DNA from: Azonexaceae bacterium
Lineage (GTDB): Bacteria > Pseudomonadota > Gammaproteobacteria > Burkholderiales > Rhodocyclaceae
Length of the DNA: 8,073 bases
Assembly (NCBI GenBank): GCA_009469665.1
Contig: SSTB01000302.1
Span: 1 to 8,073 of the forward strand
Reading direction: 5' to 3'
The stretch's first letter is position 1. Every line of letters starts with the position of its first letter. The translations under genes were made by a program, and so were the position numbers. Shown one piece after another: positions 1-7,068 of the stretch. The notes under the pieces are model-generated. The model saw nothing but the letters and a program-made list of their open reading frames with translations, did not search any database and was not told where the DNA came from.

Positions 1-41
1 GCAAGCCGGTCATCGTCGGCGACGCCATCCGCAACCCGTGA
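1..41 (+). CDS. 3' end of an unidentified upstream gene (partial)
   Basis: Reading from base 3, this frame encodes the C-terminal residues KPVIVGDAIRNP and stops at TGA 39-41. Only 12 codons are visible, so the product cannot be identified from sequence. The stop overlaps the dprA GTG start by four bases (GTGA), which indicates a co-translated operon. In many betaproteobacteria the gene directly upstream of dprA encodes a LysM-domain peptidoglycan-binding protein. That identity is inferred from synteny alone. The dprA frame is also open back to base 1, so the choice of frame rests on the stop/start overlap. Confidence 0.5.
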   Translation, partial: KPVIVGDAIRNP

Positions 42-1117
42 GCGATCCCTCGGGGCTGGCCGCCTGGCTGCGGCTGTCCCTGATCTCCGGCCTCGGCGGC
101 GAGAGTCAGCGCAAGCTCCTCGCCGCTTTCGGTTTACCGGAAGCCGTCTTTTCCGCCGGACGCCTTGCCGCCCGCGCCGTTGTAGGTGATCGGGCCGACC
201 TGCTCTTCGACAGCGACGTCGGCGCAGCCGTGGAGCAAGCCCTGGCCTGGGCCGCAACGCCCGGCCACCGCATCGTCACCCTGGGGGATGCGGACTACCC
301 CCCGGCCCTGCTCACCATCCCCGACCCGCCGACCCTCCTCTACCTGCGCGGCGATCCCGCCTTGGCCGGCCGCGCCGGCATCGCCATCGTCGGCAGCCGC
401 AATGCGACCGCAGCCGGCATCCGCACCGCCGAGTCCTTCGGTCAGGCCCTGGCCGAGCGGGGCCTGACCGTTACCAGCGGCCTTGCCCTGGGCATCGACG
501 CCGCCGCCCACCGGGGCGCCCTGTCCGGCCACGGCGCCACCGTGGCGGTCATCGGTACCGGCATCGATCGCATTTACCCCGCCCGCAACAAGGAACTGGC
601 CCTGGCCATCGCAGAGCGCGGCGCCATCGTTTCCGAGTTTCCCCTTGGGACACCGGCCCTGGCGGCCAATTTTCCCCGCCGCAACCGCATCATCGCCGGG
701 CTTTCCCGGGGCGTTCTGGTGGTCGAAGCGGCGCTCCAGAGCGGTTCCCTCATCACCGCCCGGCTGGCTGCGGAGCAGGGGCGCGAGGTTTTCGCCATTC
801 CCGGTTCGATTCATTCTCCAGTCGCCCGGGGCTGTCATCGACTCATCCGGGAAGGCGCCAAGCTGGTCGAAACCGCCCACGACATCCTGGAAGAGCTGCA
901 CCTCGACGGGACGCCTGCGCCAACCCTCGCCACCTCCCGAGATGGCACCGAATCCCCTCTCCTTGCCGCCCTGGGCCATGACCCCTGCAGCCTCGACGAT
1001 CTGGCCGAGAGAACCGGCCTTCCCGCCGACCGGCTGCTGCCCGAGCTTCTTGACCTGGAGCTGACGGGCCGCATCGCCCCTCTGCCCGGCGGTCTATACC
1101 AGCGCCTGCCGGGGTAG
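38..1117 (+). CDS. dprA: DNA-processing protein DprA (Smf)
   Basis: DprA binds incoming single-stranded DNA in the cytoplasm during natural transformation, protects it and loads RecA on it. The 359-aa protein has the full-length layout. There is a helical N-terminal region (about 1-75), a Rossmann-like DprA/Smf core (about 80-290) and a C-terminal winged-helix domain (about 300-357). Core motifs are clear: VGSRNAT (118-124), SGLALGIDAAAHRG (from S147), GTGIDRIYPARN, NFPRRNRIIAGLS (211-223) and SGSLITARLAAEQGREVFAIPG (from S235). The start is GTG at 38, overlapping the upstream TGA. There is no convincing Shine-Dalgarno, so translational coupling is likely. No in-frame ATG fits better. Stop is TAG 1115-1117. 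Many non-competent bacteria also carry dprA, so the gene alone does not prove competence. The family call is secure. Confidence 0.97.
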   Translation: MSDPSGLAAWLRLSLISGLGGESQRKLLAAFGLPEAVFSAGRLAARAVVGDRADLLFDSDVGAAVEQALAWAATPGHRIVTLGDADYPPALLTIPDPPTLLYLRGDPALAGRAGIAIVGSRNATAAGIRTAESFGQALAERGLTVTSGLALGIDAAAHRGALSGHGATVAVIGTGIDRIYPARNKELALAIAERGAIVSEFPLGTPALAANFPRRNRIIAGLSRGVLVVEAALQSGSLITARLAAEQGREVFAIPGSIHSPVARGCHRLIREGAKLVETAHDILEELHLDGTPAPTLATSRDGTESPLLAALGHDPCSLDDLAERTGLPADRLLPELLDLELTGRIAPLPGGLYQRLPG

Positions 1118-1168
1118 GCACTCTTCACCGCCCCGGACGCCGCAGTCGACTCGCACCCGCAGCCGTCC

Positions 1169-1182
1169 CGGGGATTGCCCCG
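1169..1182 (+). other. short GC hairpin upstream of glpK
   Basis: CGGGG (1169-1173), loop ATTG, CCCCG (1178-1182) can form a 5-bp GC stem. No T-run follows, so it is not a convincing intrinsic terminator for dprA. It overlaps the proposed glpK -35 hexamer. It may be incidental in such GC-rich DNA. Confidence 0.3.
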
Positions 1183-1203
1183 CCACGCCCGCCGGCCTAT
1201 GCT
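1175..1203 (+). promoter_or_regulatory. candidate sigma70 promoter for glpKD
   Basis: TTGCCC (1175-1180, 4/6 to TTGACA) is separated by 17 bases from TATGCT (1198-1203, 4/6 to TATAAT). Transcription would start near 1210 and give a leader of about 25 nt that includes the AGGAG ribosome binding site. The position between dprA and glpK suits an independent promoter for the glycerol operon. Hexamers of this quality do occur by chance. Confidence 0.45.
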
Positions 1204-1223
1204 CGCGGCAACGCCCACGCCGC

Positions 1224-1228
1224 AGGAG
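1224..1228 (+). promoter_or_regulatory. glpK ribosome binding site
   Basis: AGGAG sits six bases before ATG 1235. This decides the start: the frame is open from a TTG at 1175 and has an ATG at 1199, but neither has a comparable Shine-Dalgarno. With the 1235 start, family residues fall at nearly the same numbers as in E. coli GlpK (Asp245). Confidence 0.85.
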
Positions 1229-1234
1229 CCCGCC

Positions 1235-2734
1235 ATGCTCTCCCCGTGCTGCATCGTCGCCCTGGACCAGGGCACCACCAGTTCCCGGGCCATTGTCTTC
1301 GACCGAGAGAGCCGCATCCTGGCCGTCGCCCAGCGCGAATTCATGCAGCACTTCCCCCGCCCCGGCTGGGTCGAGCACGACGCCGAGGAAATCTGGCATA
1401 CCCAGGCCGCCGTGGCGGAGGAAGCACTTTCCCGGGCCGGGTTACAGGCAGGCGACGTGGCTGCCGTAGGCATCGCCAACCAGCGCGAGACCACCGTGCT
1501 GTGGGAGCGCGCCAGCGGCCGACCCCTGGCGCCCGCCATCGTGTGGCAGGACCGGCGCACCGCCGAGGCCTGCCGCCGTCTGCGCGACGAGGGCCTGAGC
1601 GAGTTCGTCGCCGCACGGACGGGCCTGGTCCTCGACCCGTATTTCTCCGCCACCAAGCTCGCCTGGCTCCTCGACACCCTGCCGGGGGCCCGCGCCCGGG
1701 CCGAAGCCGGCGAGCTCTGCTTTGGCACCGTCGATGCCTGGCTGAGCTTTCGCCTCACCGGCGGGCGCGTCCATGCCACCGATGCGACCAATGCTTCCCG
1801 AACCCTGCTTTTCGACCTGCACCGGGGAAGCTGGGACGAGGAACTCCTGACCCGCTTCGCCATCCCCCCCGCCCTTCTACCCCAAGTGGTCGACACTGGC
1901 GCCCTCCTCGGGCCGATCACAGCCCTGCCGGCCCTGGCCGGCGTCCCCCTCGCCGCCGGGGTCGGTGACCAGCAGGGCGCCCTGGCGGGGCAGGCCTGCT
2001 TCTCCCCCGGGCTGGCCAAGAACACCTACGGCACAGGCTGCTTCCTGCTCGTCAATACGGGTGCGAGTGCGCCTCCCTCACGGCACGGACTGATTACCAC
2101 CGTGGCGTCTCGGCAAAAGGGAGTACTCACTTACGCCCTGGAGGGAAGTGCCTTCGTCGGCGGTGCCGCGGTGCAGTGGCTGCGGGACGGCCTCGGCATC
2201 ATCGCTTCGTCCTCGGAGGTCGAAGCCCTGGCGGCCTCGGTGCCGGACTGCGGGGACGTGGTCTTCGTCCCCGCCTTCGCCGGCCTGGGGGCGCCCCATT
2301 GGGATGCAGACGCCCGGGGCACCCTGCTCGGTCTCACCCGCGGCAGTACCCGGGCGCACATTGCCCGCGCCACCCTGGAGGCCATCGCCTTCCAGGTGGC
2401 CGATCTGGCCGATGCGGTCGCTGCCGATTCCGGCGCCCCCCTGTCCGAACTGCGTGTCGATGGCGGCGCCGCCGCCAACGATCTGCTTCTCCAGATCCAG
2501 GCCGACCTCCTGCAACGCCCGGTCGTCCGGCCCCGGATCATCGAGACCACCGCGCTGGGAGCGGCCTACTTTGCCGGCGTGGCCAGCGGCTTCTGGCCCG
2601 ATCTGACCAGCTTGGCGGAACACTGGCAGATCGATCGGCGCTTCGAGCCCACCATCAAGGCGGCGCAAGCCCAACAAAGGCGGGGCCGCTGGAACGAAGC
2701 GCTGACCCGCGCCAAGGGCTGGGCCCGGCCATGA
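1235..2734 (+). CDS. glpK: glycerol kinase
   Basis: Cytoplasmic ATP-dependent kinase converting glycerol to sn-glycerol-3-phosphate, the first committed step of glycerol catabolism and the substrate supply for GlpD. At 499 aa it matches the usual length of about 500. It has the two FGGY-kinase domains (about 5-250 and 260-455). The phosphate loop [11 protein letters not shown] is at 9-19. Glycerol contacts are present: NQRE (82-85), Tyr136 in DPYFSATKL and catalytic Asp245 in [12 protein letters not shown]. The KNTYGTGCF loop and the nucleotide-site DGGAAAND motif follow. The segment just before GDQQ lacks the GGTR loop that binds fructose-1,6-bisphosphate in E. coli GlpK, and the C-terminal EIIAGlc-binding segment is diverged. 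It overlaps glpD by ATGA, so the two form an operon. No glpF lies beside it. Identification is firm; the loss of allosteric control is inference. Confidence 0.97.
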   Translation: MLSPCCIVALDQGTTSSRAIVFDRESRILAVAQREFMQHFPRPGWVEHDAEEIWHTQAAVAEEALSRAGLQAGDVAAVGIANQRETTVLWERASGRPLAPAIVWQDRRTAEACRRLRDEGLSEFVAARTGLVLDPYFSATKLAWLLDTLPGARARAEAGELCFGTVDAWLSFRLTGGRVHATDATNASRTLLFDLHRGSWDEELLTRFAIPPALLPQVVDTGALLGPITALPALAGVPLAAGVGDQQGALAGQACFSPGLAKNTYGTGCFLLVNTGASAPPSRHGLITTVASRQKGVLTYALEGSAFVGGAAVQWLRDGLGIIASSSEVEALAASVPDCGDVVFVPAFAGLGAPHWDADARGTLLGLTRGSTRAHIARATLEAIAFQVADLADAVAADSGAPLSELRVDGGAAANDLLLQIQADLLQRPVVRPRIIETTALGAAYFAGVASGFWPDLTSLAEHWQIDRRFEPTIKAAQAQQRRGRWNEALTRAKGWARP

Positions 2735-4299
2735 AACGGGAAGTCATGGTCGCCGCCCTGGCGGACGGGCGTACCTGGGATATCCTGGTCATCGGCGGCG
2801 GAGCCACCGGTCTGGCCATCGCCATGGACGCCGCCGCCCGGGGTTATGCGGTGGCTCTGGCGGAAGGCGAGGATTTCGCCAAGGGCACTTCCAGCCGCTC
2901 CACCAAGCTGGTGCACGGCGGCGTACGCTACCTGCAACAGGGCAACGTGGCCCTGGTGATGGATGCCCTGAGGGAGCGCGGCTTGCTGCGCCGCAACGCC
3001 CCCCACCTGGTGCACGACCTGGCCTTCGTGGTGCCCAGTTACGAATGGTGGGAATCCCCCTTCTACGGCATCGGCCTAAAAGTCTATGACCTCCTGGCCG
3101 GCGAATACGGCTTCGGCGCCTCCAGTCATCTGTCCCTGGACGAAGTGCGGGCCGCCATCCCCACAATAGAGGCCGAAGGCCTGCGTGGCGGCACCCGCTA
3201 TTTCGACGGCCAGTTCGACGACGCCCGCCTCGCCATCCACCTGGCGCTCACCGCGGCAGACCACGGGACGGTGCTGGCCAATTACTGCCCGGCGGTGGCG
3301 CTGGAAAAGGACGCCGGCGGCCGGGTCTGCGGCGCCCGCCTCCTGGACCGGGAGAGCGGGCGCGACTTCAGCGTGCGCGCCCGGGCCGTTATCAACGCCA
3401 CCGGCCCCTTTGCCGACGGGCTGCGTCGTCTGGACCAAGCCGACGCCGCACCGGTCATCGCCCCCAGCCAGGGCAGCCACATCGTCCTCGACCGCGACTT
3501 CCTCCCCGGCCACAGCGCCATCATGGTGCCCCACACGGATGACGGCCGAGTCATGTTCGCCATCCCCTGGCACCACCGGGTCATCGTCGGCACCACCGAC
3601 GTTCCGGTCAGCGGAGTTGCCGCGGAACCCGTCCCCACCCGCGCCGAAATCGATTTCATCCTCGACACCGCCAACCGCTATCTGACGCGGGACGCCGGCT
3701 ACGCCGACATCCGCTCCGTCTTTGCCGGCATCCGCCCCCTGGTGAAGTCCGGCGAAGGCGGCGGCACGGCGGGGCTCTCCCGCGACCACAGCATCCTCAT
3801 CGACCCTCGCTCCGGGCTGGTCACCGTCGCCGGCGGCAAGTGGACCACCACTCGCCACATGGCCGAAGACGCCGTCGACCTGACGGCCACCCTGGCCGCC
3901 TTGCCCCGGCGCCCCTGCCCCACTCGCGACCTGCCCCTGCACGGCCACGACCCGGATGCCCGCCACCACGGTCGCCTCGCCCCCTACGGCAGCGACGCGC
4001 CGGAACTCCTCCGCCTGGAAACCGAACAGCCGGAACTGGCGCGGCCCTTGGTGCCGCAACTGCCTGCCACCGGTGCCGAAGTCGTCTGGGCCTGCCGCAG
4101 CGAGATGGCCCGCAGCGTGGATGACGTTCTGGCCCGCCGCACCCGTAGTCTCCTCTTCGACGCCCGCGCCGCTCAGGCCGCTGCACCCGCCGTCGCGCGC
4201 CTGATGGCGACCGAACTGGGCCGCGAAGCCGCCTGGGAAAAATCCCAGGTCGCGGCCTTCGCAACCATCGCCGCGGGCTACCTTGCCCCCCGATCCTGA
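2731..4299 (+). CDS. glpD: aerobic-type FAD-dependent glycerol-3-phosphate dehydrogenase
   Basis: Oxidises glycerol-3-phosphate to dihydroxyacetone phosphate and passes electrons through FAD to membrane quinone. It is expected to be a peripheral inner-membrane protein. It has 522 aa (E. coli GlpD 501). The N-terminal dinucleotide fold spans about 16-46 with GGGATG at 22-27. Next comes [16 protein letters not shown] (53-68), in which Arg66 aligns with E. coli Arg54. Also present are GSHIV (His250), IRPL (Arg335), LSRDHS (Arg351) and GGKWTTTR (Lys370). A C-terminal DAO_C-type domain (about 390-515) contains [10 protein letters not shown]. The segment [10 protein letters not shown] resembles the mitochondrial GPD2-type YYDGQ..DAR motif more than the E. 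coli counterpart. The start overlaps the glpK stop by four bases without a strong ribosome binding site, indicating translational coupling. Met6 (2746) is a less likely alternative start. Without glpABC features this is the aerobic, single-subunit type. Confidence 0.96.
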   Translation: MKREVMVAALADGRTWDILVIGGGATGLAIAMDAAARGYAVALAEGEDFAKGTSSRSTKLVHGGVRYLQQGNVALVMDALRERGLLRRNAPHLVHDLAFVVPSYEWWESPFYGIGLKVYDLLAGEYGFGASSHLSLDEVRAAIPTIEAEGLRGGTRYFDGQFDDARLAIHLALTAADHGTVLANYCPAVALEKDAGGRVCGARLLDRESGRDFSVRARAVINATGPFADGLRRLDQADAAPVIAPSQGSHIVLDRDFLPGHSAIMVPHTDDGRVMFAIPWHHRVIVGTTDVPVSGVAAEPVPTRAEIDFILDTANRYLTRDAGYADIRSVFAGIRPLVKSGEGGGTAGLSRDHSILIDPRSGLVTVAGGKWTTTRHMAEDAVDLTATLAALPRRPCPTRDLPLHGHDPDARHHGRLAPYGSDAPELLRLETEQPELARPLVPQLPATGAEVVWACRSEMARSVDDVLARRTRSLLFDARAAQAAAPAVARLMATELGREAAWEKSQVAAFATIAAGYLAPRS

Positions 4300-4316
4300 A
4301 GGCCCCCGCCTGCCGG

Positions 4317-4343
4317 GCCGGGATTTTCCCGGGAAAGTCCGGC
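4317..4343 (+). terminator. strong palindrome after glpD, possible terminator or operator
   Basis: Two 10-base arms centred between 4330 and 4331 (GGATTTTCCC / GGGAAAGTCC) pair at nine positions plus one G-T wobble. Three further pairs (GCC 4317-4319 with GGC 4341-4343) form if G4320 bulges out. The RNA hairpin would be stable and lies 17 nt after the glpD stop, which suits transcript termination. It lacks a T-run, so it is not a textbook intrinsic terminator. It directly abuts the proposed topB -35 element, so an operator role is an alternative. Confidence 0.45.
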
Positions 4344-4373
4344 TTGCCAAGGCTCTTCCTCGGCACTTATCAT
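4344..4373 (+). promoter_or_regulatory. sigma70-type promoter for topB
   Basis: TTGCCA (4344-4349, 5/6 to TTGACA), an 18-base spacer and TATCAT (4368-4373, 5/6 to TATAAT). Predicted transcription start is near 4380, leaving a leader of about 18 nt before ATG 4398. This is the best hexamer pair in the window. It argues that topB is transcribed independently of glpKD. Confidence 0.65.
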
Positions 4374-4397
4374 GCCCCGCACTCCACAGAGAACAGC

Positions 4398-6920
4398 ATG
4401 GGCAAAAAACTAATCATCGCCGAAAAGCCCTCGGTCGCCGGCGATATCGCCAAGGCGCTGGGCGGCTTCACCAAGCACGACGACTACTACGAAAGCGAGT
4501 CCCACGTGCTGACTTCGGCCGTCGGTCACCTGCTGGAACTGGCCTGCCCGGAGGAGTTCGAGGTCAAGCGCGGCAAGTGGTCCTTCGCCCACTTGCCGGT
4601 GATCCCGCCCCACTTCGCCCTTTCCCCCATCGACAAGACCAAGTCCCGCCTCCAGGTGGTGACCAAGCTGATCAAGAGAAAGGATGTCGACGGGCTCATC
4701 AACGCATGCGACGCCGGGCGGGAAGGCGAGCTGATCTTCAATTACATCGCCCAGCACGCCAAAGCCGGTAAGCCCGTGCAGCGCCTGTGGCTGCAGTCCA
4801 TGACCCAGGGCTCGATCCGCGACGGTTTCGCGCGCCTGCGTAGCGGCCACGAAATGCGCGGCCTGGCCGACGCCGCTGTCTGCCGTTCGGAATCGGACTG
4901 GCTGGTGGGCATCAACGGTACCCGGGCGATGACCGCCTTCAATTCCAAGACCGGCGGCTTCCATCTGACCACCGTCGGCCGGGTGCAGACGCCGACGCTG
5001 GCCATCGTCGTCGAGCGGGAAAAGAAGATTCGTGAATTCAAGCCGCGCCCCTACTGGGAAGTGGAGGCCGAATTCGCCGCCAAGGCCGGTACCTATACCG
5101 GCAAGTGGTTCGACGAAAGTTTCAAGGGCAAGGACGAGGACGAACACGCCCGGGCCGACCGCCTTTGGGAAGAAGCCAAAGCCGCAGCCCTCCGCGCCGC
5201 CACCGAGGGCAAGCCCGGCGAAGTCAGCGAAGAAGCCAAGCCCGAGACCCGTCTTTCCCCGCTCCTCTTCGATTTGACGAGCCTCCAGCGCGAAGCGAAC
5301 GCTCGCTTCGGCTTCTCCGCAAAGACCACGCTCTCCATCGCCCAGGCCCTCTACGAGAAGCACAAGGTCCTCACCTACCCCCGTACCGATTCCCGAGCCC
5401 TGCCCGAGGATTACCTGGCCACGGTCAAGGCCACCCTCACCATGCTCACCGGCGAGGGGGTCGGCAAGGGCCACGACGAGGTGCTGCTTGCCAAGTATTC
5501 CCCCTTTGCCCACCAGATCCTGGCCCGCAACTGGGTGCTGCCCAACAAGCGCATCTTCAACAACGCCAAGATCAGCGATCACTTCGCCATCATTCCCACC
5601 ACCCAGGCTCCCAAGCACCTTAACGAGCTGGAGCAGAAGCTGTACGACTTCGTCGTGCGCCGCTTCCTTTCCGTCTTCTTCCCGGCTGCCGAATACCTGG
5701 TCACCACCCGCATCACCCGCGTCGCCGGCCATCCCTTCAAGACCGAGGGCAAGGTGCTGGTCCATCCGGGCTGGCTCGCCGTCCACGGTAAAGAAGGCCA
5801 GGAGGGCGAGGAGGGCAATCTGGTGAAGGTCGACTCCGGCGAGAAGGTCCATACCGAAGCGGTCACGGTCAAGGCCAACACCACCAAGCCGCCGCCCCGC
5901 TACTCCGAAGCCACCTTGCTCTCGGCCATGGAAGGCGCCGGCAAGATGGTGGACGACGAGGAATTGAAGGCCGCCATGGCCGGCCGCGGCCTCGGCACGC
6001 CCGCCACCCGAGCCCAGATCATCGAGAACCTCATCGGCGAGCAATATATCCACCGGGAAGGCCGGGAACTGATTCCCACCGCCAAGGCCTTTTCGCTGAT
6101 GACCCTGCTGAACGGCCTGGGCGTCACCGAACTCACCCAGCCGGAGTTGACCGGCGATTGGGAGTGGAAGCTGGGCCGCATCGAGAAGGGCGACTTCACC
6201 CGCGACGAGTTCATGCGGGAAATCGCCGAAATGACCCGCCACATCGTCGAGCGCGCCAAGACCTACGACAGCGACACCATCCCCGGCGACTTCGGCATCC
6301 TCGCAGCGCCCTGCCCCCGCTGCGGCGGCTTGATCCGCGAAACCTACAAGAAATTCCAGTGCAGCGACTGCGACTACGGTCTGTGGAAGATCGTGGCCGG
6401 CCGGCAATTCGAACCCGAGGAAATCGAGATCCTGCTCACATCAAGGCAAATCGGCCCCCTCACCGGGTTCCGCAACAAGATGGGCCGGGCCTTCGCCGCG
6501 GCCATCAAGCTGAACGACAAGCAGGAACCGGAATTCGACTTTGGCCAGGACCGCGCCAGCGAGGAGGGCGAAGCCGAAGCCGTCGATTTTTCCGACCGGG
6601 AGTCCCTGGGCAAGTGCCCCAAGTGCGCTGCCGGCGTCTTCGACCACGGCGCCGCCTACGTGTGCGAAAAGTCCGCCGGCCCTGCCAAGACCTGCGATTT
6701 CCGCTCCGGCAAGGTCATCCTCCAGCAGCCGGTGGAGCCTGCCCAGATGCAGAAGCTCCTGGCCACCGGCAAGACCGATCTGCTCAAGGAATTCGTCTCC
6801 AACCGCACCCGCCGCAAATTCTCCGCCTTCCTGGTGGTGCAGGGCGGCAAGGTGGGATTCGAGTTCGAGAAGAAGACCCCGGCCAAAAAACCTGCGGCCA
6901 AGAAGAAGGCCGAAGCCTGA
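4398..6920 (+). CDS. topB: DNA topoisomerase III (type IA)
   Basis: Type IA topoisomerase that nicks one strand through a tyrosyl-DNA intermediate. TopB enzymes mainly decatenate and resolve replication or recombination intermediates. The protein is 840 aa. The Toprim domain (about 3-135) carries IIAEKPSVA with Glu9 and the acidic motif ACDAGREGE (Asp105 to Glu111). The type IA core (about 150-620) contains TVGRVQTPTLA and the active site TYPRTDSR with catalytic Tyr327 (E. coli TopB Tyr328). Two C-terminal zinc ribbons follow: C639/C642/C655/C658 and C740/C743/C756/C766. A Lys/Ala/Pro-rich tail (about 824-840) is probably DNA-binding. The ATG at 4398 is preferred to an in-frame TTG at 4344. 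That TTG coincides with the -35 hexamer, and 4388-4393 offers a weak AGAGAA ribosome binding site. The DAGREGE form distinguishes it from TopA (usually DPDREGE). Confidence 0.95.
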   Translation: MGKKLIIAEKPSVAGDIAKALGGFTKHDDYYESESHVLTSAVGHLLELACPEEFEVKRGKWSFAHLPVIPPHFALSPIDKTKSRLQVVTKLIKRKDVDGLINACDAGREGELIFNYIAQHAKAGKPVQRLWLQSMTQGSIRDGFARLRSGHEMRGLADAAVCRSESDWLVGINGTRAMTAFNSKTGGFHLTTVGRVQTPTLAIVVEREKKIREFKPRPYWEVEAEFAAKAGTYTGKWFDESFKGKDEDEHARADRLWEEAKAAALRAATEGKPGEVSEEAKPETRLSPLLFDLTSLQREANARFGFSAKTTLSIAQALYEKHKVLTYPRTDSRALPEDYLATVKATLTMLTGEGVGKGHDEVLLAKYSPFAHQILARNWVLPNKRIFNNAKISDHFAIIPTTQAPKHLNELEQKLYDFVVRRFLSVFFPAAEYLVTTRITRVAGHPFKTEGKVLVHPGWLAVHGKEGQEGEEGNLVKVDSGEKVHTEAVTVKANTTKPPPRYSEATLLSAMEGAGKMVDDEELKAAMAGRGLGTPATRAQIIENLIGEQYIHREGRELIPTAKAFSLMTLLNGLGVTELTQPELTGDWEWKLGRIEKGDFTRDEFMREIAEMTRHIVERAKTYDSDTIPGDFGILAAPCPRCGGLIRETYKKFQCSDCDYGLWKIVAGRQFEPEEIEILLTSRQIGPLTGFRNKMGRAFAAAIKLNDKQEPEFDFGQDRASEEGEAEAVDFSDRESLGKCPKCAAGVFDHGAAYVCEKSAGPAKTCDFRSGKVILQQPVEPAQMQKLLATGKTDLLKEFVSNRTRRKFSAFLVVQGGKVGFEFEKKTPAKKPAAKKKAEA

Positions 6921-6940
6921 GTTCCTCGACCCTCGCGCAG

Positions 6941-6956
6941 CGTTCCACGTGAAACG
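6941..6956 (+). promoter_or_regulatory. parS: parS-like ParB binding site
   Basis: The 16-mer CGTTCCACGTGAAACG matches the widely conserved chromosomal parS consensus TGTTNCACGTGAAACA at every internal position. Only the two terminal bases differ (C for T, G for A). These changes are complementary, so the dyad is kept and even extends to 20 bp (6939-6958) with a single mismatched pair at 6945/6952. It is intergenic, between topB and katG. ParB/Spo0J nucleates on such sites, usually near oriC, to direct chromosome segregation. No parA or parB gene is in the window. The match is seen directly; binding is inferred. It is unlikely to be a terminator because no T-run follows. Confidence 0.75.
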
Positions 6957-7000
6957 CTCCCCAGCGCCGCAGCAGCCCGACACTGCACTCCCGCCCGGCG

Positions 7001-7037
7001 ATTTGCATTCCCTATCATCCCCATAGCGGCAATTCCT
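7001..7037 (+). promoter_or_regulatory. possible OxyR operator upstream of katG
   Basis: CTAT (7012-7015), seven bases, then ATAG (7023-7026) reproduces the central dyad of the OxyR consensus (ATAG-N7-CTAT-N7-ATAG-N7-CTAT). The outer quarter-sites are poor: ATTT at 7001-7004 (2/4) and TCCT at 7034-7037 (1/4). The element ends at the proposed -35, where an activating LysR-type regulator would contact RNA polymerase. OxyR control of katG is common in proteobacteria. The oxyR gene is not in view. Confidence 0.45.
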
Positions 7038-7066
7038 TGGACACCCCGGCAGCGTCCGCCTACCTT
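7037..7066 (+). promoter_or_regulatory. candidate katG promoter (weak, activator-type)
   Basis: TTGGAC (7037-7042, 4/6 to TTGACA), an 18-base spacer and TACCTT (7061-7066, 3/6 to TATAAT). The weak -10 would fit a promoter that needs an activator such as OxyR. The transcription start would be near 7073, giving a leader of about 29 nt. The prediction is uncertain. Confidence 0.35.
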
Positions 7067-7068
7067 GA

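Noticed and set aside
148..157. GCCGTCTTTT resembling a Neisseria DNA uptake sequence, noticed because dprA is a competence gene
   Set aside because: It matches only the first seven bases of GCCGTCTGAA, lies in coding sequence, and I saw no full copy in the window.
1175..1234. TTG start for glpK 20 codons upstream of the chosen ATG
   Set aside because: It has no ribosome binding site and no family match in the extra residues, and it overlaps the likely promoter. AGGAG sits correctly before ATG 1235.
2176..2730. In-frame upstream extension of glpD through the 3' part of glpK
   Set aside because: The extension is Arg/Pro-rich shadow sequence of glpK in another frame. GlpD homology begins after the ATG at 2731, which overlaps the glpK stop in the classic ATGA arrangement.
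3076..4350. 424-codon open frame on the minus strand opposite glpD
   Set aside because: It has a Gly/Ala/Val/Asp-rich composition, no motifs, and is fully antisense to glpD.
4344..4397. TTG start for topB 18 codons upstream
   Set aside because: The codon is part of the predicted -35 hexamer. TopB proteins start next to the KLIIAEKPS motif, which the ATG at 4398 provides.
4410..6407. 665-codon open frame on the minus strand opposite topB
   Set aside because: It is a low-complexity Gly/Ala/Leu-rich translation with no recognisable domain, lying entirely antisense to a clear topB. It is an artefact of GC-rich codon usage.
6939..6958. Palindrome after topB as an intrinsic terminator
   Set aside because: It is not followed by a T-run and its core is the parS consensus, which explains it better.
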